DNA of 42,327 nucleotides from Acidimicrobiia bacterium (GCA_022819505.1 JAJEHD010000006.1:1-42327); one strand, 5' to 3'; positions 26,742 to 36,130 are shown, counted from the stretch's first letter. Notes: generated by a model not told the origin, from the letters alone. Numbers and translations are program-made.

Positions 26742-26771
26742 AGTATGAACGCTAGGGCCTGCCTGTGACAA
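26742..26771 (-). promoter_or_regulatory. Predicted promoter of the ilvB operon
   Basis: TTGTCA (26771-26766), an 18-bp spacer, then CATACT (26747-26742), placing transcription start near 26735 just before the leader peptide. The -35 box overlaps the GTG start of the divergent nucleotidyltransferase gene. Confidence 0.55.
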
Positions 26772-27316
26772 GACGATTAGGGGTGTACCCCGGCTCGTTC
26801 AACCCGCCCACCATCGGTCATCTGGCCGTCGCAGAGGCGGCCAGGGACCAGCGGAGGCTCGACCGGGTGGACTTGACGGTGTCGAGGGTGGCGCTGGGCA
26901 AGGAGCTAGGGGTGGGACCAACGTTCGGTGATCGCATCGCCGTGCTGGAGGCGTCGGTGGCCGACATAGACGGTCTGGAGGTGGTGGTAACCGACCATCA
27001 GCTCCTCGCCGACATCGCCCAGGGATACGACGTGGTGGTGATGGGCGCCGACAAGTGGGCCCAAGTGCTGGATCCGGCGTTCTACGGACAGTCGGAGGAG
27101 GCCCGCGACCTGGCGGTGGAAGCCCTGCTCATGTTGGACCTGGCCATCGCTCCCCGACCTCCGTTCTCGATTCCGGCGGGCGCGGCGCTGAACATCGACC
27201 CTGAGATGATTGCGGTGTCGTCCACCGGCGCCCGCCAGGGCCGGTTGGAGTGGATGACCGCCGCGGCCCGCGTCTTTGACGACGCCACCGGCGCCTGGTC
27301 GAACCCCAATCCTTAG
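26765..27316 (+). CDS. Nucleotidyltransferase of the NadD/CoaD superfamily
   Basis: 183 residues with the adenylyltransferase signature near the N terminus (GVYPGSFNPPTIGHL; the (H/T)xGH motif appears as TIGH) and a C-terminal STGARQG resembling the ISSTxxR motif. Such enzymes transfer AMP or CMP to a phosphate substrate (nicotinate mononucleotide, phosphopantetheine and others). The substrate is not decidable here: the sequence resembles neither canonical CoaD nor NadD closely in the middle part. The GTG start gives the motif at the usual distance from the N terminus. It diverges from ilvB and converges with ilvD, with 9 bp between stops. Confidence 0.7.
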   Translation: MTRRLGVYPGSFNPPTIGHLAVAEAARDQRRLDRVDLTVSRVALGKELGVGPTFGDRIAVLEASVADIDGLEVVVTDHQLLADIAQGYDVVVMGADKWAQVLDPAFYGQSEEARDLAVEALLMLDLAIAPRPPFSIPAGAALNIDPEMIAVSSTGARQGRLEWMTAAARVFDDATGAWSNPNP

Positions 27317-27325
27317 AGGGCTCGG

Positions 27326-29002
27326 CTAGGCCTCGGTGATGGCGCCTTTTTCGGCTCCTTGGGCCAAGCGGGCGTATTTGGCCAGTACGCCCTTGGTGTA
27401 GCGGGGCTCGGGCGGCTTCCAGTTGGCCCGGCGTTCGGCCAGGGCTGCCTCGTCCACCAATAGGTCGATGGAGTGGTCTCGCACGTCGATGCGGATGGTG
27501 TCGCCCTCAGCTACAAGCGCAATCGGCCCGCCCTCGGTGGCCTCGGGGGCCACATGGCCCACGCAGAACCCGTGGGTGCCTCCCGAGAACCTGCCGTCGG
27601 TAACCAGAGCAGCGTCTCCCCCGCGGCCCGCGCCCTTCATTGCCCCGGTGATGGCCAGCATCTCCCTCATGCCGGGGCCGCCCTTGGGCCCCTCGTATCG
27701 GATCACCACGATGTCGCCGGCCTCGATGCGACCGTTGAGCACCGCGTCCATGGCGGCGTCCTCGCCGTCGAACACCCGGGCCCGGCCCTCGAAGTGCTCG
27801 AAGTCGATGCCAGCCACCTTCAACACCGCGCCGTTGGGGGCCAGCGAACCGGTGAGCACGGCGATGCCGCCGATGTCGTGGAGCGGATCGTCCAGGCCGT
27901 GGATCACGTCTCCGTCGGGGCCGGGCGGATCGAGCAGGGCCAGGTTCTCGGCCATGGTCTTGCCGGTGACGGTGATCTCGTCGCCGTGCAGCAGGCCCTC
28001 GTCCAGCAGCATCTGCATCACCACCGGAACCCCGCCGATGCGATCTATGTCAGCCATGTGGTATTTGCCGTGGGGTTTGGTGTCGGCCAGATGGGGAACC
28101 CGGGCCGCCACCTTGTTGAAGTCGTCGAGCTCCAGCTCCACCCCGGCCTCCCAGGCGATGGCCAGCAAGTGCAGAACTGCGTTGGTCGACCCGCCCAGGG
28201 CCATGGTCACCGCGATGGCGTTTTCAAAGGCTGCTTTGGACATGATGGTGCGGGGCCGGATGTTCTCCCGCAAGAGTCCGATCACCGCGGTGCCGCTGGC
28301 ATAGCTGTAGTCGTCGCGGCGGCGGTCCACCGCGGCGGCCGAAGCGCTTCCCGGCAGCGACATCCCCAGTGCCTCCCCGATCGACGCCATGGTGTTGGCC
28401 GTGAACATCCCCGCACACGAGCCCTCGGTGGGACAGGCGTTGCGTTCAATGGCGTCGAGCTCCTCGTCGTCGATGTCGCCCACCGCATGAGCCCCGACTG
28501 CCTCAAACACGCTCACGATGTCGAGCACCTGACCGTTGTGCTGGCCGGGGAGGATGGATCCGCCATAGACGAACACCGACGGCAGGTTGAGCCGGGCCGC
28601 GGCCATCAACATGCCGGGAAGCGACTTGTCGCAGCCCGCGAAGCTGACGAAAGCGTCTAACCGCTCGGCGTGCATCACTGCCTCTACTGAGTCGGCGATG
28701 ATCTCCCGGCTCACCAGCGAGGCCCGCATTCCCTCGTGGCCCATGGAGATGCCGTCGGACACCGCAATGGTGTTGAACTCGATGGGGAAGCCGCCGGCGT
28801 CGCGAACGCCCTGCTTGGCCCGCTTGGCCAGCCGGTCCAGCGGCAGATTGCACGGCGTCACCTCGTTCCACGAAGACGCCACCCCCACCTGGGGCTTGTC
28901 CCAGTCGTCATCGGTCATGCCCACCGCCCGCAGCATGGCCCTGGCTGGCGCCCGCTCGGCCCCTGTTGTCACCTCGTGAGAACGTGGCTTCATATCGCTC
29001 AT
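27326..29002 (-). CDS. ilvD: Dihydroxy-acid dehydratase
   Basis: 558 residues; the iron-sulfur dehydratase that converts 2,3-dihydroxy-3-methylvalerate/isovalerate to the 2-oxo acids, step three of branched-chain synthesis. Cluster cysteines are visible at C51 (TPCN), C124 (AGCDKS) and C196 ([16 protein letters not shown]). The C-terminal [15 protein letters not shown] is characteristic of the family. Full length. It is not in the ilvB transcript, being separated by the nucleotidyltransferase gene on the other strand. It diverges from the MATE gene with only 21 bp between start codons. Confidence 0.95.
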   Translation of the reverse strand: MSDMKPRSHEVTTGAERAPARAMLRAVGMTDDDWDKPQVGVASSWNEVTPCNLPLDRLAKRAKQGVRDAGGFPIEFNTIAVSDGISMGHEGMRASLVSREIIADSVEAVMHAERLDAFVSFAGCDKSLPGMLMAAARLNLPSVFVYGGSILPGQHNGQVLDIVSVFEAVGAHAVGDIDDEELDAIERNACPTEGSCAGMFTANTMASIGEALGMSLPGSASAAAVDRRRDDYSYASGTAVIGLLRENIRPRTIMSKAAFENAIAVTMALGGSTNAVLHLLAIAWEAGVELELDDFNKVAARVPHLADTKPHGKYHMADIDRIGGVPVVMQMLLDEGLLHGDEITVTGKTMAENLALLDPPGPDGDVIHGLDDPLHDIGGIAVLTGSLAPNGAVLKVAGIDFEHFEGRARVFDGEDAAMDAVLNGRIEAGDIVVIRYEGPKGGPGMREMLAITGAMKGAGRGGDAALVTDGRFSGGTHGFCVGHVAPEATEGGPIALVAEGDTIRIDVRDHSIDLLVDEAALAERRANWKPPEPRYTKGVLAKYARLAQGAEKGAITEA

Positions 29003-29023
29003 AGCGACAGGCTATCTAGCAAC

Positions 29024-30361
29024 ATGGCGCGAATTAGAGGGCTAATAGGATTGCACAAGTCGCCCTTTGACCGGGAGATCGCCCGCCTGGCCGTTCCCGC
29101 CCTCGGCGCGCTAATTGCCGAGCCGCTCTACACCCTGGCCGACACCGCGGTGGTGGGTCATCTGGGCACCCCCCACTTGGGCGGCCTGGCGGTGGCCTCG
29201 CAGGTGCTGTTGGGGGCGCTGTCGCTGTTCATCTTCCTGGCCTACGGGACCACCGCGGCGGTGGGACGGCTCATCGGTGCGGGTGACCATCGCCGGGCCG
29301 CGCAGCAGGCGGTGCAGGGGCTGTGGTTGGCCGGGGCGGTCGGCGCGGTGCTGGCCGCAGCGGCCTTCGTGTTCGCCGACCCCCTGCTGAGGATCCTCGG
29401 GGCCGACGGCGAGGTGCTGGCCCAGGGCCGGATCTACTTGCGGATCAGCCTCTTCGGCCTGCCGGGCATGCTCATCACCTTGGCCGGGGTGGGCTATCTG
29501 AGAGGCCTGCAAGACACGCTGCGCCCGCTCAAGGTAGCCGTGTTCACTGCCGGGCTGAACCTTGCCCTGGAGCTGGTGCTGATCTACGGACTCGGCTTCG
29601 GTATTGGCGCTTCGGCGCTGTCAACCGTGGTGGCCCAGTGGCTCGCGGCGGGAGCCTATGTGTGGTGGATCCGGGAGGCCGTGAAGGTCCACGGGGTGAC
29701 CATGGCCCCCGACCGCTCGATGATCGCCCGTCTGGCGGTGGTGGGATTGGACTTGTTCTTGCGGACCGCGGCACTGCGGGCCTCGTTCACCATGTCGGTG
29801 GCGGTAGCCGCCCGCTTGGGAGACATCGAATTGGCCGCCCACGAGGTGATCTACCAACTCATGTTCTTCTTGGCCCTGGTTCTGGACGCGGTGGCCATCG
29901 CCGGGCAGGCCATGATCGGGCGCTTCCTCGGTGCCAACGAACTGGACCACGCTCGGGCCGCCAGCCGCCGCATGATCGAGTGGGGATTGGCCACCGGATT
30001 GGCGGCCACCATTGTGCTGCTGGCGACCAGACCGTGGCTCCCCTTGGTGTTCTCCAGCGATGAGGCAGTGCTCTCCCTCGTGGGATTCTTGATGCTGCAC
30101 CTAGCGTTCATCCAGCCGGTAAACGGAGTGGTGTTCGCCCTCGACGGCGTTTTGATCGGCGCCGGAGACATGCGCTTCCTGGCCGTGGCCATGGCCGGCG
30201 CTGCCGCGGTGTTCATCCCCCTGGCCCTGTGGGTGATGGCCGCCGGCGCCGGCATCGGCTGGCTCTGGGGCGCAATGTGGGCTCTCATGGCCGCCCGCCT
30301 AGTCGCCCTGCTTTGGCGCTTCGCCGGCTCTCGCTGGCTAGTCCCCGGCGCGGTGCGCTGA
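29024..30361 (+). CDS. MATE-family efflux protein, DinF-like
   Basis: 445 residues with about 12 hydrophobic segments in two homologous halves. The N-terminal FDREIARLAVPALGALIAEP followed by LYTLADTAVVGHLG is diagnostic of MATE exporters of the DinF branch, which use H+ or Na+ gradients to expel drugs or metabolites. The ATG at 29024 matches the family start; the frame upstream of it is antisense to ilvD. Substrate unknown. The promoter must lie inside the 5' end of ilvD. Confidence 0.9.
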   Translation: MARIRGLIGLHKSPFDREIARLAVPALGALIAEPLYTLADTAVVGHLGTPHLGGLAVASQVLLGALSLFIFLAYGTTAAVGRLIGAGDHRRAAQQAVQGLWLAGAVGAVLAAAAFVFADPLLRILGADGEVLAQGRIYLRISLFGLPGMLITLAGVGYLRGLQDTLRPLKVAVFTAGLNLALELVLIYGLGFGIGASALSTVVAQWLAAGAYVWWIREAVKVHGVTMAPDRSMIARLAVVGLDLFLRTAALRASFTMSVAVAARLGDIELAAHEVIYQLMFFLALVLDAVAIAGQAMIGRFLGANELDHARAASRRMIEWGLATGLAATIVLLATRPWLPLVFSSDEAVLSLVGFLMLHLAFIQPVNGVVFALDGVLIGAGDMRFLAVAMAGAAAVFIPLALWVMAAGAGIGWLWGAMWALMAARLVALLWRFAGSRWLVPGAVR

Positions 30362-30413
30362 ACCGAATCACCCACCCGTTGGAATGCTGCATTCGGCTGG
30401 TAGCATTTCCCGC

Positions 30414-30578
30414 GTGACAGATGTCGCAAGTGCGCCTCACCCCACCAAGCACAATCAGGGGTCTCCATCAATCACCGAAAACGACCGCAAAATCCTGCTG
30501 GAGATCTTGGAGAGCGACGAGCTTGAGGCCCTGTTCCAAACCATCGCACAAGAAGACTTCGGCACCGACACCCTGTAA
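30414..30578 (+). CDS. Small unknown protein upstream of the PIN-domain gene (antitoxin or interrupted N terminus)
   Basis: 54 residues, soluble and acidic in the C-terminal half (DRKILLEILESDELEALF). No family recognised. A TTGGAA (30379-30384), 16 bp, TAGCAT (30401-30406) promoter precedes the GTG by 7 nt, again leaderless. Two readings are possible. It may be the antitoxin of a vapBC-like pair. Or it may be the N-terminal part of the next ORF, because both are in the same frame and only a TAA at 30576 separates them. Confidence 0.5.
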   Translation: MTDVASAPHPTKHNQGSPSITENDRKILLEILESDELEALFQTIAQEDFGTDTL

Positions 30579-30590
30579 ACGCGGGCCCCG

Positions 30591-31028
30591 GTGCTCATCT
30601 GCGACCAGTACCTCGCCATTCGCGTCATCGCCGGTGACCTTCCCGATCATCTGCGGAACGAGCACCTAGCCATGGCCTCATCGCACTATTGGTTGTTGTT
30701 GCGCGCCGCAGCCAAGCTGAGACACCCCGGCCCAGGAGTCATGGGAAGGCTCAGTAGACTGATTGCTGCACTATCCCCAGCGGCCCAACAGCAACTCGAT
30801 GCTCTCTCGCCCGACGTCATCGAGATTCTTGACTTCCGTGAGTATGCACAAGCTTCAGCCGATGCTGCCCATGCCTACGGGCTCAAGTGGCTCGTCGCCG
30901 ACCTCGTCGGTTCCGCTCTCCACTATCGGGCACCCCTCTGCTTCGGTCGCGAAAGCAACATTCCCCCTGCAATCCGAAACAACAGTTTTCCAACTCCGGT
31001 GCCTTTCAAAGTTGTCACGAAGGACTGA
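30591..31028 (+). CDS. PIN-domain protein, VapC-like putative RNase
   Basis: 145 residues. The N-terminal VLICDQYLAIRVIAGDLP places an Asp where PIN nucleases have their first metal ligand. The C-terminal WLVADLVGSALHYRAPLCFG resembles the conserved DxxxxAxAxxxxxPL region. The final acidic TxD motif is not clear (FGRESN), so activity is doubtful. The GTG at 30591 is the first start after the TAA that ends the upstream frame; no good ribosome site is visible. If paired with the 54-residue protein it would be a toxin-antitoxin module, otherwise a gene broken by a nonsense codon. Confidence 0.5.
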   Translation: MLICDQYLAIRVIAGDLPDHLRNEHLAMASSHYWLLLRAAAKLRHPGPGVMGRLSRLIAALSPAAQQQLDALSPDVIEILDFREYAQASADAAHAYGLKWLVADLVGSALHYRAPLCFGRESNIPPAIRNNSFPTPVPFKVVTKD

Positions 31029-31112
31029 CAACGCTGGACGAAGCCGCTGTGTCGGTCACCATCCTGTGAGACCAGGGCTCAAAGTTACCGGGTTTATCAT
31101 AAGTTATGGTGT

Positions 31113-31131
31113 TTATCTCTTAATGAGATAA
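31113..31131. promoter_or_regulatory. AT-rich palindrome between convergent genes
   Basis: TTATCTC and GAGATAA around a 5-bp centre, within an AT-rich island in GC-rich DNA. It lies between two convergent 3' ends, so a bidirectional terminator is possible, but there is no T-run longer than three. It could equally be a protein-binding site. Nothing else is seen in 31029-31146. Confidence 0.35.
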
Positions 31132-31146
31132 TCCCTGCATAAATCT

Positions 31147-32406
31147 CTACACGCCAGCTTCGCGCGGGGAGCGACCAGCGTCGTTGTAGATGCCGCGGGA
31201 CATCAGGGATTGCTCTTGGTCTCGCCGCTTCTGGTACACCGCGGCACGCTGTTCGAGCACGCCAGGGGAATCGGGCGCGGCTTGGGCGGCCCATTCGGCG
31301 AGATGGCAGGCAAGACGCAGGTCGCCGGCTTCGGAGAGCTCGATAGCCCGGCTTGCGAGTTCGGAAGCCCCTCCGGCTAGCCGGGCGACTTCCGCGGCCA
31401 CCGCCTGATCCGGGGCGGGCTTGAGGCGGGCGGGGTTGCCGTCGTACCAGCCGCCGTAGAGGCGCCAGATGTTGCGAACCACGAACTCGGGCTCGTCGTA
31501 GCCGGCCCGCAGGTAGGGCTTGGCCATCAGGTCGTCGGGAACCCGCACCTGGTGGATGATGTCGTCGAGGCGGGCCCCGGCGTTCATCATCTCCAGCGTG
31601 TCGGCCACCAAGCCCTCCAGCGCGGTGGCCACATCGTCGAGCACCATGGCGATGCGCTCCTCCCCCTCGATGGGCAGGCCGTGGGCCGGCAGCAACAACG
31701 CAGGGCGCAGGTCGATTATCCGGCGAAGGGCCGCGGCCCACTCCGCGGGATACCGCTGCACCTTCTGGGGATTGCCCGCGTTGGGGAAGTACCAGATGAA
31801 CAGATCGCCGGCGAACAGCGCCCGCTGGTGGGGCAGCCACACCAGGGTGTGGTCGTCGGTCTCCCCTTGGGCATGCCAAAGCCGCAGCGACGTACCGCCC
31901 ACCTCCAACTCCAGTTCGGCGGCATAGGCGGTGTCGGGGCGCACCCAGTCGTCGGCGAACATGTCCATCACCCCGCTTCGCCCGAACTGGCGGCGGTTGA
32001 TGAGCCGGTTGTAGTCCTGGGTGAGGGTGTAGCGGTCGAACCGGCGATCCACAGCCTCGTGGGCCACAACCTGGGGAGCGGCCCTCCCCTGCTCCAAGGC
32101 GTCCTCGACGAAGGCGGGGGCCCCGCCGACGTGATCCATGTGGCCATGGGTGTAGACGATGGTGTCGACCGGCAGGCCCTTCCACCGGCGGAGGTGGTCT
32201 AGCGCGACGGGAGCGAACGCCGGGAGCGAGGTATCGATGGCCACCAACCCCTCTTCGGTGGCCACCGACCACACGTGTGAGAACGCGCACACTATGGCTA
32301 CGTCGTCGGCAATCTCGTGGAACGATCCGTCCATGGGGTGGATCGCCTGCTGCCCTTCATCAACGCCTTCGTCGATGATTCGGGCCGACCGTTCCAACAG
32401 CGTCAT
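31147..32406 (-). CDS. Alkylsulfatase-like metallo-beta-lactamase-fold hydrolase
   Basis: 419 residues. A metallo-beta-lactamase domain with the zinc motif THGHMDH and further ligands in LFAGD and LLPAHG. A C-terminal helical region containing RLYGGWYDGNPARLKP resembles the dimerisation domain of SdsA1-type alkylsulfatases, which cleave sulfate from alkyl chains. It is shorter than full SdsA1 (about 650) and lacks an evident signal peptide or the C-terminal SCP2-like domain, so the substrate is uncertain. The ATG at 32406 has AGGGCGG just upstream; a TTG at 32427 is less likely. It stands alone, 40 bp after gatB on the same strand. Confidence 0.8.
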   Translation of the reverse strand: MTLLERSARIIDEGVDEGQQAIHPMDGSFHEIADDVAIVCAFSHVWSVATEEGLVAIDTSLPAFAPVALDHLRRWKGLPVDTIVYTHGHMDHVGGAPAFVEDALEQGRAAPQVVAHEAVDRRFDRYTLTQDYNRLINRRQFGRSGVMDMFADDWVRPDTAYAAELELEVGGTSLRLWHAQGETDDHTLVWLPHQRALFAGDLFIWYFPNAGNPQKVQRYPAEWAAALRRIIDLRPALLLPAHGLPIEGEERIAMVLDDVATALEGLVADTLEMMNAGARLDDIIHQVRVPDDLMAKPYLRAGYDEPEFVVRNIWRLYGGWYDGNPARLKPAPDQAVAAEVARLAGGASELASRAIELSEAGDLRLACHLAEWAAQAAPDSPGVLEQRAAVYQKRRDQEQSLMSRGIYNDAGRSPREAGV

Positions 32407-32446
32407 ACCGCCCTGCACCCTATCCAATCCCCTGAAAACCAGCCCT

Positions 32447-33898
32447 CTAGCCGCGGCGGGAATTGAGGAGCTGGGTGACGGCTTTTCCGTCGGCTCGGCC
32501 CTTAGTGGCCTTCATCACCTGGCCGACGAAGAAGCCGGTGAGCTTGTTGTCTCCGTCGCAATATCGGGACCACTCATCGGAGTGCTCGGCAATGAGGTTG
32601 TCGACCAAAGACTCCAGCTCGCCGATGCCCATGGCCTCGAATCCCAGTGTCTGGGCTGCGTCTTGAGGCGATCCCCCGCCCTCCACCAGCACAGCCAGCA
32701 CCTTCTTGGCCTGGGTAGCGGTCAGATCGCCCGCCTCCTCCATGCCAACCAGGTCGGCGAGGGATTCCGGGGCGAGCTCTCCAGAGCCATCAGCCAGGTT
32801 TTGGACGATGTGGGTCATTACCCGCTCTGCTGCCCCTCCTCCGCTGATGGCCGCCAACGCCAGGTCGTCCATCGAGCGCTCGACGGCCAGCGCGATGTGG
32901 TCGATGTCCACCGAAGGGGCTGCCTCCGCTAGGCCCAGCCGGCGATCTCGAGGCAGCGAGGGCAGCGCATGGCGGATCTGCTCCACCCACTCTGTGCTGG
33001 GGTCGAGCGGCAGCAGATCGGGCTCAGGGAAATAGCGGTAGTCGTAGTCCTCCTCCTTGGAGCGCAGGGCGTGGGTACGCCCGTCGTCCTCGTTCCAGTG
33101 CCGAGTCTGCTGCTCTACCGGCTGGCCGCTGGTCAGCAGGTCGATCTGACGGCGGGCCTCATATTCGACAGCCCGGCCCAACGAGCGCAGCGAGTTCACA
33201 TTCTTGATCTCGCACCGGGTGCCCAGCCGGTCGCTTCCCACCGGCCTAACCGAAACATTGCAGTCCACCCGCAGGGAACCCTCCTCCATCTTGCCGTCGG
33301 ACGCCCCCACCGCCACCAGGATGGACCGCAATTCAGAAACGTACTGGCGGGCCTCCTCGGCTGAACGCAGCTCGGGATGGCCCACGATCTCAATGAGCGG
33401 CACCCCGGCCCGGTTGTAGTCCACCAGCGAGTACCCGGCCTCGTGGATGCGCCCTCCCCCGCCGATGTGGACGGTCTTACCAGTGTCCTCCTCCAGATGG
33501 GCCCGCTCTATGCCGACCCGCTTGCCCGAGGGAAGCTCCAGCCAGCCGTCCACGTTGATCGGCTGGTCGTATTGGCTGATCTGAAAGTCCTTGGGCATGT
33601 CGGGGTAGAAGTAGTTCTTGCGTGCGAACACCGATGGCTGGATCCGGCAGTTGAGAGCCAGGCCCACCCGAATGGCCAGTTCCACCGCTTTCTCGTTGAG
33701 CACGGGAAGCGAACCGGGCAAGCCGAGCGACACCGGGTCGATGTGGGTGTTGGGCTCGCCGCCGAACCGGTTGGGGCTGGCGCTGAACAGCTTGGTGGCA
33801 GTGGCCAACTCGGCGTGGACTTCCAGGCCCACCACTGTCTCCCACTCGGTGTCGGCCGGGGCACCGAGTCCGGGGATGGTCTGGGCTTCGTCGCTCAT
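32447..33898 (-). CDS. gatB: Asp-tRNA(Asn)/Glu-tRNA(Gln) amidotransferase subunit B
   Basis: 483 residues. GatB activates the misacylated Glu-tRNA(Gln) or Asp-tRNA(Asn) and accepts ammonia from GatA. It opens VVGLEVHAELATATKLFS, contains the expected catalytic-core blocks (YFYPDMPKDFQISQYDQPI; VDYNRAGVPLIEIV), and ends with the YqeY-like tail domain. The ATG overlaps the gatA stop as TGATG, completing the tightly packed gatC-gatA-gatB operon. The longer frame upstream of 33898 is a shadow of gatA. Confidence 0.95.
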   Translation of the reverse strand: MSDEAQTIPGLGAPADTEWETVVGLEVHAELATATKLFSASPNRFGGEPNTHIDPVSLGLPGSLPVLNEKAVELAIRVGLALNCRIQPSVFARKNYFYPDMPKDFQISQYDQPINVDGWLELPSGKRVGIERAHLEEDTGKTVHIGGGGRIHEAGYSLVDYNRAGVPLIEIVGHPELRSAEEARQYVSELRSILVAVGASDGKMEEGSLRVDCNVSVRPVGSDRLGTRCEIKNVNSLRSLGRAVEYEARRQIDLLTSGQPVEQQTRHWNEDDGRTHALRSKEEDYDYRYFPEPDLLPLDPSTEWVEQIRHALPSLPRDRRLGLAEAAPSVDIDHIALAVERSMDDLALAAISGGGAAERVMTHIVQNLADGSGELAPESLADLVGMEEAGDLTATQAKKVLAVLVEGGGSPQDAAQTLGFEAMGIGELESLVDNLIAEHSDEWSRYCDGDNKLTGFFVGQVMKATKGRADGKAVTQLLNSRRG

Positions 33899-35313
33899 CA
33901 CAAGCTCGCTTCCAGCACCGCGGCGGCCCGGAACATGACCGGTTCGCCCAGAGCGGGGGCCATGATCTGCACGCCCACCGGCAGGCCGTCGTCGCCCACC
34001 CCGTAGGGCACCGACATGGCGGCCTGTCCTGTGAGGTTCACCGGCACGGTACAGACGTCGCTCATGTACATGGCCATGGGGTCGGTGGTGCGCTCTCCCA
34101 ACGGGAAAGCGGTGGTGGGCGACGTGGGGCTCACCAGAAGGTCGAACTGCTCCCACACCGAGGCGAAGTCGTTGATGATGAGCGTGCGGACCTTTTGGGC
34201 CTTGCCGTAGTAGGCGTCGTAGTACCCGGCCGACAGGGCGTAGGTGCCGATCATGATGCGGCGCTTGACCTCATCGCCGAAGCCGGCCGAGCGGGTGGCG
34301 GTGTTCATGTCGGGAGTGCTGGGGCCGTCCACCCGCAACCCGTAGCGGACGCCGTCGTAGCGGGCCAGGTTGCTGGACGCCTCGGCCGGTGCGATCAGGT
34401 AGTAGGCCGACAGCCCGTAGACCGCAGCCGGCACGCTGGCCTCGGCGACGCGGGCCCCGGCCGATTCCAGCGCTCCCACCGCAGCCTGCAATCGAGCAGC
34501 CACATCGAGGGCGATGCCGTTTCCGCTCAACTCGGTCAGCACTCCCACCCGGAGCCCATCCACCCCGTCGGCCAGCGTGTGCGACACCGGGGGCTGGGGT
34601 TCGCTGATGCTGGTGGAGTCGCGGGCATCGGGGCCGCCGATCACGTCCAATACGGCCGCCGCATCGGCCACCGTGGTGGTGAACGGACCGATCTGGTCCA
34701 GCGATGATGCGAACGCCACCAGGCCGTAGCGGGACACCAATCCGTAGGTGGGCTTGACGCCGACCACCCCGCATAGCGCGGCGGGCTGGCGGATTGACCC
34801 GCCGGTGTCGCTACCCAGCGCCACCGGGGCGAACCCGGCGGCCACCGCGGCGGCGCTGCCCCCCGACGAGCCCCCCGGCACGCGGCTGGTGTCGCACGGG
34901 TTGCGGGTGGGGCCGAACGCTGAGTTCTCGGTGGAACTGCCCATGGCGAACTCGTCCATGTTGGTCTTGCCCACCACCACGGCACCGGCATTGTGGAGCT
35001 GCTCCACCACGGTGGCGTCATAGGGCGGTGTCCAGCCCTCCAAGATCCGAGAGGAGCAGGTGGTGGCCAGCCCTCGGGTACACAGGTTGTCCTTGAGGGC
35101 GACTGGCACCCCGGCCAAGGGGCCGGGATCGCGGCCGGCGGCCACTGCGCCATCGATCTCGTCGGCACGAACCCGGGCCTGGGCTGCGGCCACCAGGTTG
35201 AAGGCATGGATGTCAGCGTCACCGCCGACGATCACATCCAAGTGCTCATCGACCACCGAACGAGCCGACCGCTGCCCTGATCGCACGGCGGCGGCAATCT
35301 CGACTGCGGTCAC
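33898..35313 (-). CDS. gatA: Asp-tRNA(Asn)/Glu-tRNA(Gln) amidotransferase subunit A (amidase)
   Basis: 471 residues of the amidase-signature family; it releases ammonia from glutamine for transamidation. The catalytic triad is intact: K74 (ALKDNLC), cis-Ser S149 (PGGSSGGS) and nucleophile S173 ([11 protein letters not shown]), with the same spacing as known GatA enzymes. The GTG at 35313 overlaps the gatC stop (GTGA). The presence of gatCAB implies indirect synthesis of Gln-tRNA and/or Asn-tRNA. Confidence 0.95.
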   Translation of the reverse strand: MTAVEIAAAVRSGQRSARSVVDEHLDVIVGGDADIHAFNLVAAAQARVRADEIDGAVAAGRDPGPLAGVPVALKDNLCTRGLATTCSSRILEGWTPPYDATVVEQLHNAGAVVVGKTNMDEFAMGSSTENSAFGPTRNPCDTSRVPGGSSGGSAAAVAAGFAPVALGSDTGGSIRQPAALCGVVGVKPTYGLVSRYGLVAFASSLDQIGPFTTTVADAAAVLDVIGGPDARDSTSISEPQPPVSHTLADGVDGLRVGVLTELSGNGIALDVAARLQAAVGALESAGARVAEASVPAAVYGLSAYYLIAPAEASSNLARYDGVRYGLRVDGPSTPDMNTATRSAGFGDEVKRRIMIGTYALSAGYYDAYYGKAQKVRTLIINDFASVWEQFDLLVSPTSPTTAFPLGERTTDPMAMYMSDVCTVPVNLTGQAAMSVPYGVGDDGLPVGVQIMAPALGEPVMFRAAAVLEASL

Positions 35314-35627
35314 GGTGCCTCCCCCAGAACCGGGGGAACCCGAAATTGGCCGTCCTCGGCAAACGGCGCCTGCGCCAGAACTTCATCGCGGTCCAGTACC
35401 TCGCCGGGAGTGTCGGGGCGAAGCAAGTTGGCGATGGGAAGGGCGTGCATCGTCGGGGGAAGGGCTTCCAGGTCCAGCGCCTCCACCTCCGCCACGTGGT
35501 CCAACAGCTCGTCGAGCTGACCGGTGAAGCGGTCCAGCTCCTCGTCGGTCAGCTCCAAGCGGGCCAAAGCGGCCACATGGGCGCACTCGGCTCGGGTGAT
35601 GCGTTGCTGGCCCATACCGATGCGCAT
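35310..35627 (-). CDS. gatC: Asp-tRNA(Asn)/Glu-tRNA(Gln) amidotransferase subunit C
   Basis: 105 residues. GatC stabilises the GatA-GatB complex. Recognised by [22 protein letters not shown] near the N terminus (helical wrap) and a DVL-type tail ending FRVPPVL. The ATG at 35627 has GGAGCGG upstream; a shorter start at 35615 is possible. First gene of the gatCAB operon, divergent from the SCP2-like gene, 42 bp apart. Confidence 0.88.
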   Translation of the reverse strand: MRIGMGQQRITRAECAHVAALARLELTDEELDRFTGQLDELLDHVAEVEALDLEALPPTMHALPIANLLRPDTPGEVLDRDEVLAQAPFAEDGQFRVPPVLGEAP

Positions 35628-35669
35628 GGTACCGCTCCAATTGCCGGTTTCCCGCGCCGGAGTCGCTCG

Positions 35670-36119
35670 GTGGCCTACGTTGCCGGGGTGGGGCCGCACC
35701 CATTTCTCAGCCCAGAGTGGATCGAAGCGGCCATGACGCTGCGAGAAGAGCTGGCCTCGGCCGCGCCCGATCCCGTTCACACCGCCAGAGTCAATCTTTT
35801 GGTTACCGACACCCCCTTCGGCGATGGCCAGTTCCATGCCTACATCGACACTGAGGCCGGAGGGCCGCTGCCGGTTCCGGGCCGACTGGACGACCCCGAC
35901 GCCACCGTGATCCTCGACTATCTCTCAGCCCTGGCCGCATTCGTAACCGACGACCCCGACATCGTGGCCCATGGCTTTCTGACCGGCGCCCTGCGGGTGG
36001 ACGGCGACTTGGCCCTGGTCCTCATTCTGTTCGGAGAGGGCATGACCGATGAGCAGGCCGCTTTTGCCCGCCATGCCCAATCTCGGCTCCGAACCCTCAC
36101 CGCACTCGAATCAGCTTGA
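35670..36119 (+). CDS. Small conserved protein, possibly SCP2 sterol-carrier-like
   Basis: About 149 residues, starting from GTG 35670 or 35688. The central and C-terminal part (VTDTPFGDGQFHAYIDTEAG, DATVILDYLSALAAFV, GALRVDGDLALVLILFGEG) has the pattern of SCP2/lipid-sink domains: an alternating beta sheet, a helix, then a short G-x-L-x-V-x-G-D strand. No signal peptide or catalytic motif. It would bind a hydrophobic ligand if the assignment holds. The family call is tentative; that it is a real gene is supported by codon use and its position between divergent and convergent neighbours. Confidence 0.6.
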   Translation: MAYVAGVGPHPFLSPEWIEAAMTLREELASAAPDPVHTARVNLLVTDTPFGDGQFHAYIDTEAGGPLPVPGRLDDPDATVILDYLSALAAFVTDDPDIVAHGFLTGALRVDGDLALVLILFGEGMTDEQAAFARHAQSRLRTLTALESA

Positions 36120-36130
36120 ACCCGACGCTC

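Noticed and set aside
31097..32290. Second minus-strand frame overlapping the metallo-beta-lactamase gene
   Set aside because: Arginine/glycine-rich shadow; the frame at 31147-32406 carries THGHMDH and the other zinc ligands.
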